A DNA stretch of 64,000 bases from NCBI GenBank assembly GCA_017979445.1, contig CM030715.1:29981090-30045089 (forward strand), in the 5' to 3' direction. Shown here in pieces: positions 58,831 to 64,000 of the stretch; position 1 is the stretch's first letter; each line of letters opens with the position of its first letter. The notes under the pieces are model-generated. The model searched no databases. It was not told the origin of the DNA and worked only from the letters and a program-made list of their open reading frames with translations. The stretch comes from Akebia trifoliata (lineage: Eukaryota; Streptophyta; Magnoliopsida; Ranunculales; Lardizabalaceae). A program made the translations under genes and the position numbers.

Positions 58831-59886
58831 GAGAGCTGGTATTGGCACCCAACTTCTACTTATTACACCCCAATCAATAATAAAGAAAATGAGTGAATGA
58901 CTGAGAATAAGTAAAAGTTTGGGTGCCAACAGAAGCTTTCTCGATTTTCTTTTTTTTATGTTAGTTTATGGTGGGGGGGAGGGGGATTTATGATGTTATA
59001 TGAGGCTAATTATAATCGTAAACAACTACTGAAATTGTTTAAACAAATGTTATAATGTTCTGTAATGTTTGAGATTAATGTTTTCAGACACTAAGGCATG
59101 AGGTGAGGCGTTAGGATCTCCAGTGCCTTGAGGCGTAAGTCTCATGCGTATGAATTTTTTCTTTTTTAAATAAATAGTATAAAATTTATAAATAATTTAA
59201 ATTACAAAATAAAAAATATGATAACCAACATATATTTCTAATTTTAGAATTCCAAAGTTCAATCTCCATACTCAAATTCAAGTTTCAATTTCCTATAACT
59301 AAGAATTGAGAGTCAATACTCAATACTAAGCATGTCCATGATCCATCATTATAATAAATAAATTAAAAAGGTTCACGTCCACAACCAAAAAATAATCTCA
59401 AGACCCAATCATTTTCTATCTTCTACCCTATGGAATGCTTCTACATCATCCATATCATCTTCTTCTTGATTTGATCATGTGGTATCATTTTCTAAAACAT
59501 CTATAACAACCTGTTTAGTAGTACTCAAAGTATAGGTGTATAAAAATATTTACATAAAATTAATAGTGAATTTAAAAAAAAAAAATTGATTTACATCTAA
59601 GGCTTACACCTCAGCAATACTTGCGCCTCAGTTGAGACATACACCTTTTATATGCCTCAACCACGCCTTAGATGGCTGGTCGCCTCACCCTAACCCCTTA
59701 GCACCCTTTTGGTGTGCTTCACCTTGAGGTCTGCCTCAAGTGCCTCTGAAAACACTTTGAGATTATAATTTGAGCCAAACCTTTGTAATATTTGAAAAGT
59801 GTGTTTTAATCTTTAATTGGCCATGATAAATAATTTAACAAATTGAGATATAATAAGTAAAAGTTGGGGTGCTGATAGCAATTCCC
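58831..59886. mobile_element. GGCACCCC-family element with 8-bp TSD, interrupted by another element
   Basis: Perfect 8-bp duplication TAATTTAT (58823-58830, 59887-59894). Ends GAGAGCTGGTATTGGCACCC and GGGGTGCTGATAGCAATTCCC are inverted; an internal terminus copy at ~58930 gives the same short-arm/long-arm layout as 7013-7312, reversed. Removing the nested 59078-59755 insertion plus one TSD leaves about 370 bp. Confidence 0.85.
59078..59755. mobile_element. Nested Mutator-like MITE with 10-bp direct repeat
   Basis: Flanked by TTTGAGATTA on both sides (59068-59077, 59756-59765). Ends ATGTTTTCAGACACTAAGGC and GCCTCTGAAAACAC are inverted, with subterminal GAGGTGAGGCG/CGCCTCACC and CTTGAGGC/GCCTCAAG motifs. 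The 9-10-bp duplication points to Mutator-like elements. Confidence 0.82.
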
Positions 59887-60157
59887 TAATTTATTTTGGG
59901 CCATTATTTAGTACAAGTAATCTAGGGATATATTTGTTGGAAATCAGGAGTGTTGTTCTATCTCAGCTATTCATTTGATGGTGACTCTCAAACCTCATTT
60001 GAAGATAGTTTTCCTGTTACTCTGATTTGCCCAGTCTTGTTTCACTCTACTTGCATCACTTTCTTATGAGTTGAGGGGTATTTTAGCAACTTTCAAAAAT
60101 TCCCTTAAGTGGAGAGATCCAATGCGAGATGATCTAAGATAACCCTACACCAACTTA

Positions 60158-60377
60158 TTGTGTGTTTGGTAACACTTTCAAAGTCTGAATGGAGGTGATC
60201 CACTTTTAAAATTCAGATTTTAGAAGTTTTATTTCCATTTATTTCGTTTCAGATTTTAAGCTTCAGAATAGAAATTCAAAAATTTTAAACTAACGATGGA
60301 GGATGCTAGATGAAACTTTAGAAGTTTAATTTCTAGTTTCGAGACTGCAGACTTCAAAAGTATTACCAAACATAGCA
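60158..60377. mobile_element. Tourist-like MITE, TTA target-site duplication
   Basis: Ends TTGTGTGTTTGGTAACACTTT and AAGTATTACCAAACATAGCA are inverted, flanked by TTA (60155-60157, 60378-60380). Inner CAAAGTCTGAA/AGACTTCAAAAG also pair. Confidence 0.72.
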
Positions 60378-60531
60378 TTAGTCTCATTAGTGTGCATTTG
60401 TCTTTGAAACAATGTAACCAATGTGTTTGATATATCACGGTTGATGTTGGTTCTCGCTCACACTCAATAAAATTATTCCTTTTGATCTCCTTTGATTTCA
60501 AGTTGTTGAAACTCCAATCGTTATTGTTAAG

Positions 60532-60731
60532 CAACATCAACTTTCTAGCCAATATTTTCAAATGCAACCTTAATTTGGATTGGCAGATTTCAGTGTCATA
60601 ATTTTAAAAGTAGAACCATTTTGATTGTTGCTTCAACAACAACAACTTTCTAGCCAATATTTTCAAACGCAACCTTAATTTGGATTGGCGGATTTCATTA
60701 TCATAATTTTAAAAGTATAACCATTTTGATT
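60532..60731. repeat. Tandem duplication, period 105 bp, two units
   Basis: AACTTTCTAGCCAATATTTTC ... CATTTTGATT occurs at 60532-60626 and again at 60637-60731 with few substitutions. Confidence 0.88.
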
Positions 60732-62154
60732 TGACTCCCACATGGGAATAGGTCTGGTTAAAAACCATACTTTCAAAACTAGGTTTGACATCTTGTCCAT
60801 GGATGAGATCAAGTTGTCTCGGACAAGTCAACTTGTTTTAGATAAGACAATCCATTAAACTCGATTTACACTGATTAATTTACATACATTTAAATTAAAA
60901 TAATTATAATGTTGTAATAAAATAACATAGATTATAAAATGTTTCATTATAAAATCATGTGTTTATTTATATAATAAATATTTAAAATCTAAATTTTTTA
61001 ATTATTTTAATCAAAATCTACAAAATCTTGATTGACTCAACTGAGATTTTCAAAATATCATCTAAGATATCTTGCGAGATGATGTGAATGTTGAGATACC
61101 ATGCAAATTCGTATCGTTGCTTAATTAGTCTGAGATGACTCGAGCAAGTCATCTTAGTCACATACGAGATTTAAAACCATGTTCAAAACATTCTGATCTC
61201 CGACTAATAAGTTGTTCACGTATCTGATCAAAAGCTCTAATTCTTGAAACCACATTCGATATTGCTCCAAAAATGGATTTCCACCATCATTAGAACAATG
61301 ATGTATTATATGATATCCAACATCGAATTTGATAGGCCCAATTGACCAACTGGTCAAACGTCCAGGGAGAAGGTCAAACTATCAAAACAGTCTCATCAAA
61401 TAGAACTACAAAATCAAAAATTGAGCCAATCAGATAAAAAGTAAAAAACCCAATTATCAATGGATAACCTTGACCATTTTATTAATTCTGAAAATGGACG
61501 GTTAGATTAATCTGATCAGATCTGGTTTGTATGGCCCACCTTAACTTGGTGTTCCAATTCCTTTTGTTGATTATGGGCCACTTGTACAGCATAGTCAGGG
61601 AGGGGCAAATTAATAAAGTACAAGTTGACTTTTAAATAAAATAATATTATAATATATATCATGTTGTATGGTATATGTGTTTTTAAAGTTTAAACATGTA
61701 GGGGAAGCTTCAGAGAGTGTGACACTTGTCCAACATTTAACGTTAGCACGTCTAGCGCACAATTGCACATTAGCAAACCCGAATTGGCCGACCGTTGACA
61801 CATAAATATTTGCCTGGTCTCGAGAGAAGGAAATAATTTATCGGCCCTTGGGTCTCATTTGAGGAAGCTTTTCCCATTCGAATCAATTCTCTATAAGAAT
61901 CAATTGCATTATTAGAACATTGGTCGTTGTTCTCAAAAGGTATTGTGAGTATCTATGTATATCATGTATAGTGCCTATTATAGTAGTTTGAAATTCCATT
62001 ATTACTTATCAAATGAATTCAGATTAATAACTTGACGGTCATTTAAATAAATTATCGAACTTCATCCATAACTAAAGTACTTTGCCATTCTTACAAAGAT
62101 GGGATTGCTCACGAACGCACATGTAGAAATAGGTGTAAACTCTTTTTCTAGAAG

Positions 62155-62335
62155 GCAAACCAAGCCTTGACAAGCTCCTCGAGAAGGGTAGGTTAAGTGT
62201 TCGGAACCCCATGAAGCAATGAAGGTCTGATTGACCATCAACTCAATCAGTTGCACGTAAGAATTTTCAAGGGGGCGATGTGTGTGTGACTGTGGGATTA
62301 GTCTCAACTGAAGGGTGAGGATACCCATGATAAGC
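62155..62335. mobile_element. Dispersed SINE-like repeat (second copy)
   Basis: GAGAAGGGTAGGTTAAGTGTTC...CATGAAGCAATGAAGG...CAATCAGTTGCACGTAAGA...GATTAGTCTCAACTGAAGGGTGAGGATACCCA matches 47505-47672 in order. Confidence 0.6.
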
Positions 62336-62340
62336 CATAT

Positions 62341-62385
62341 ATATGTGTGTGTGTGTGTGTGCGTGCGTGCATGCATGCGCGCGCG
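62341..62385. repeat. (TG)n/(CG,CATG) alternating purine-pyrimidine run
   Basis: TATATGTGTGTG...GCGTGCGTGCATGCATGCGCGCGCGC; about 45 bp of strictly alternating purine and pyrimidine, a Z-DNA-prone sequence. Confidence 0.85.
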
Positions 62386-62749
62386 CTTTGCAAAGAGCAA
62401 GAACTTATAATCAGATTTTAATCTTATTTAATTCTTCATTCTCAATTAAATCTATTAAGGGTGAGATTGATATATCTTAAAGCTATGCTGAAGAAATAAA
62501 GGAAATCAAGCTTTTAGCTAGTTCCTTTGCCACATACTCATTTGATTTTATTAGAGGAAGACAAAAAAAAAAACAGTAGATTTATTAGCTCATCTAGGAA
62601 TTAGACAAAGGAATTCTTTTGTAATTGAGGGTGAATCTGTCATGACTTAAGAACTAAAGAGAATCATTATGGACGATATAACTTAAAATTATAATTGTGA
62701 ATTATTAATAAAATAGGGAGGGTTGATCCCAACCTAATGCTTAATATAT

Positions 62750-63075
62750 GGGGAATGTTAACGTTCAAGACCTCATGAAGACGTTAGCATTGTTCAACAT
62801 TTTTTTTTTTTAATAATATCTCATAAGGGCATGTTAGTCTTTTACATTATAAATATATTTATTATGTTGGCATTGACATTGATTGCCAAAACATTTATTA
62901 TATATATATATATATATATAATTAAAAATACTTAAATGATCATAGTATTTATTGTGTAAAAGACCAATACACCCTTGTCTTTTTCACTAAAAGACAAAAC
63001 GAGGAAAGGTAATATTGAAGAAAAATAATGTTAGACATGCTAACGTCCCCATGACTATTGGACGTTAGCATTCCC
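62750..63075. mobile_element. MITE with ~60-bp inverted ends (GGGAATG.TAACGT)
   Basis: Left GGGGAATGTTAACGTTCAAG, ACCTCATGAAGACGTTAGCA pairs with right TGCTAACGTCCCCATGACTA, GGACGTTAGCATTCCC. Set in TA repeats, so the TSD is ambiguous. Interior is AT-rich with a (TA)n run. Confidence 0.75.
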
Positions 63076-63338
63076 ATATATATATATATATGAATAACGT
63101 TCGGTAGACAATGTTCTAGAAAATATTTTGTCTAAAAAATCAACAAACTCACATCTCAAACTACATCCATGTCATAATCTACTCCCATCATTCTGTCTAA
63201 ATCCCTTATCACAAGTCATCCCCACACCTTTGGGACACGTGTCACCATCTCCTCTACTGTCCCAAAATATCAACAATCACCCTCTTATACCTCAATTCTT
63301 TTAACCAAAATCCACTCATTTAACTCACCTAACACTTA

Positions 63339-64000
63339 GGGTATGTTTGATTGCATGGAAAGTCACTTTCCATGGAATTTGAAATCCATGGAAAATTAGT
63401 TGTGGAAAATAGGCAGGGTTGAAAAATCAAATTTCATTGTTTGATTTCACATGGATAAAATCATGGAAAAATATGAGAAAAAAGAAGAAGAGGAGAAGGA
63501 GGAAGAAGATGATAAGAGGGGGAGAGGAAGAAGAAGATGACGAGGAAGAAGGAGGGGGGAGGATGTGGCGACAACAGTGGCGGCCACAACGGCTACGACG
63601 GCGGTGACGGTGGTGGCCACGACGGCGACGATGACGGTGGTGGCCACAACAGCAACGGCGACGGCGAAGGTGGCAGCCACGACGGCGACGACGGTGACGG
63701 CGAAGGTGACGGTCACGACGGTGACGGTGGCGACGGAGGTAAATAAGGAAGATGGGGGGAGAACGTGGTGGTAGTGGTGGTGGATGAGGTGAGGGATGGA
63801 GAAGAAGGAGAAGAAAAAAAGAGATAGAAGGTGGTCGGATACAGAGCCGATGGCGACGGCGATGGTGACGACGACGACGACGAGGAGGTTAGTGTAATGG
63901 TGATGGTGGTGGTGGTGATAGTGGTGGTGATGGTAGTAGTGGTGGTGGTGGTGGTGAAGAATTGATGATGGAAAATATAGGTGGATTTCATTTTCCCACC
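63339..64000. mobile_element. Tourist-like MITE, second copy, running off the window
   Basis: Begins GGGTATGTTTGATTGCATGG after TTA (63336-63338), matching 22575-23145; the window ends in GGTGGATTTCATTTTCCCACC, still inside the element. The middle is a GC-rich GACGGCGACGGTGG-type tract (63540-63740) that opens long but repetitive frames on both strands; I do not call these genes. Confidence 0.7.

Noticed and set aside
63447..63991. Long Thr/Val/Ala-, Gly/Asp- and Ser/Thr-rich frames on both strands
   Set aside because: They are translations of trinucleotide-like repeats inside a MITE, open in several frames at once.

Overview
This is a stretch of angiosperm nuclear chromosome. It has GT-AG introns, intron-rich genes far apart, AT-rich spacers full of small inverted-repeat transposons (MITEs) and SINEs, and four proteins of plant-specific families plus one plant P-loop kinase. 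The sequence suggests a non-grass flowering plant; I cannot name the species. Nothing bacterial, plastid or mitochondrial is seen, and there is no CRISPR array.

Genes, left to right: (1) 2020-4482 (+), a five-exon NADPH-dependent aldo-keto reductase of the AKR4 type with an intact catalytic tetrad. (2) 7450-19563 (-), a 15-exon P-loop kinase resembling 2-phosphoglycerate kinase; its introns hold an internally deleted Copia retrotransposon, SINE-like pieces, possible LINE tails and a run of 33 G. (3) 27341-29558 (-), a two-exon F-box/leucine-rich-repeat protein. (4) 39588-43622 (+), a six-exon bHLH transcription factor that I recognise as an UNE10/PIF8 (phytochrome-interacting factor) orthologue. 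(5) 56900-58339 (+), a single-exon ZAT-type C2H2 zinc-finger protein with an EAR repressor motif. The five show no operon-like relation; they are independent units. All exon models were built by hand from splice signals, reading-frame continuity and remembered family motifs.

The rest is transposon debris, often nested and in several cases dated by target-site duplications (TSDs): a Mutator-like MITE just 3' of the reductase (4594-4948, 9-bp TSD), a Tourist-like element inside an 8-bp-TSD element (36949-38459), a 678-bp element inside another (58831-59886), two hAT-like elements (47807-48254 and 48915-49878), and a SINE with a ~17-bp TSD (38923-39162).

The most unusual observations are: (a) a family of at least 13 roughly 110-230-bp hairpins that share a core (related to GGGATACACAA...TTGTGTATCCC) and termini but carry different, still self-complementary arms; (b) nine CACGTG G-boxes within about 600 bp of the bHLH gene, eight of them in coding exon 2, although the encoded protein belongs to the class that binds G-boxes; (c) a likely GC-AG intron in the same gene.
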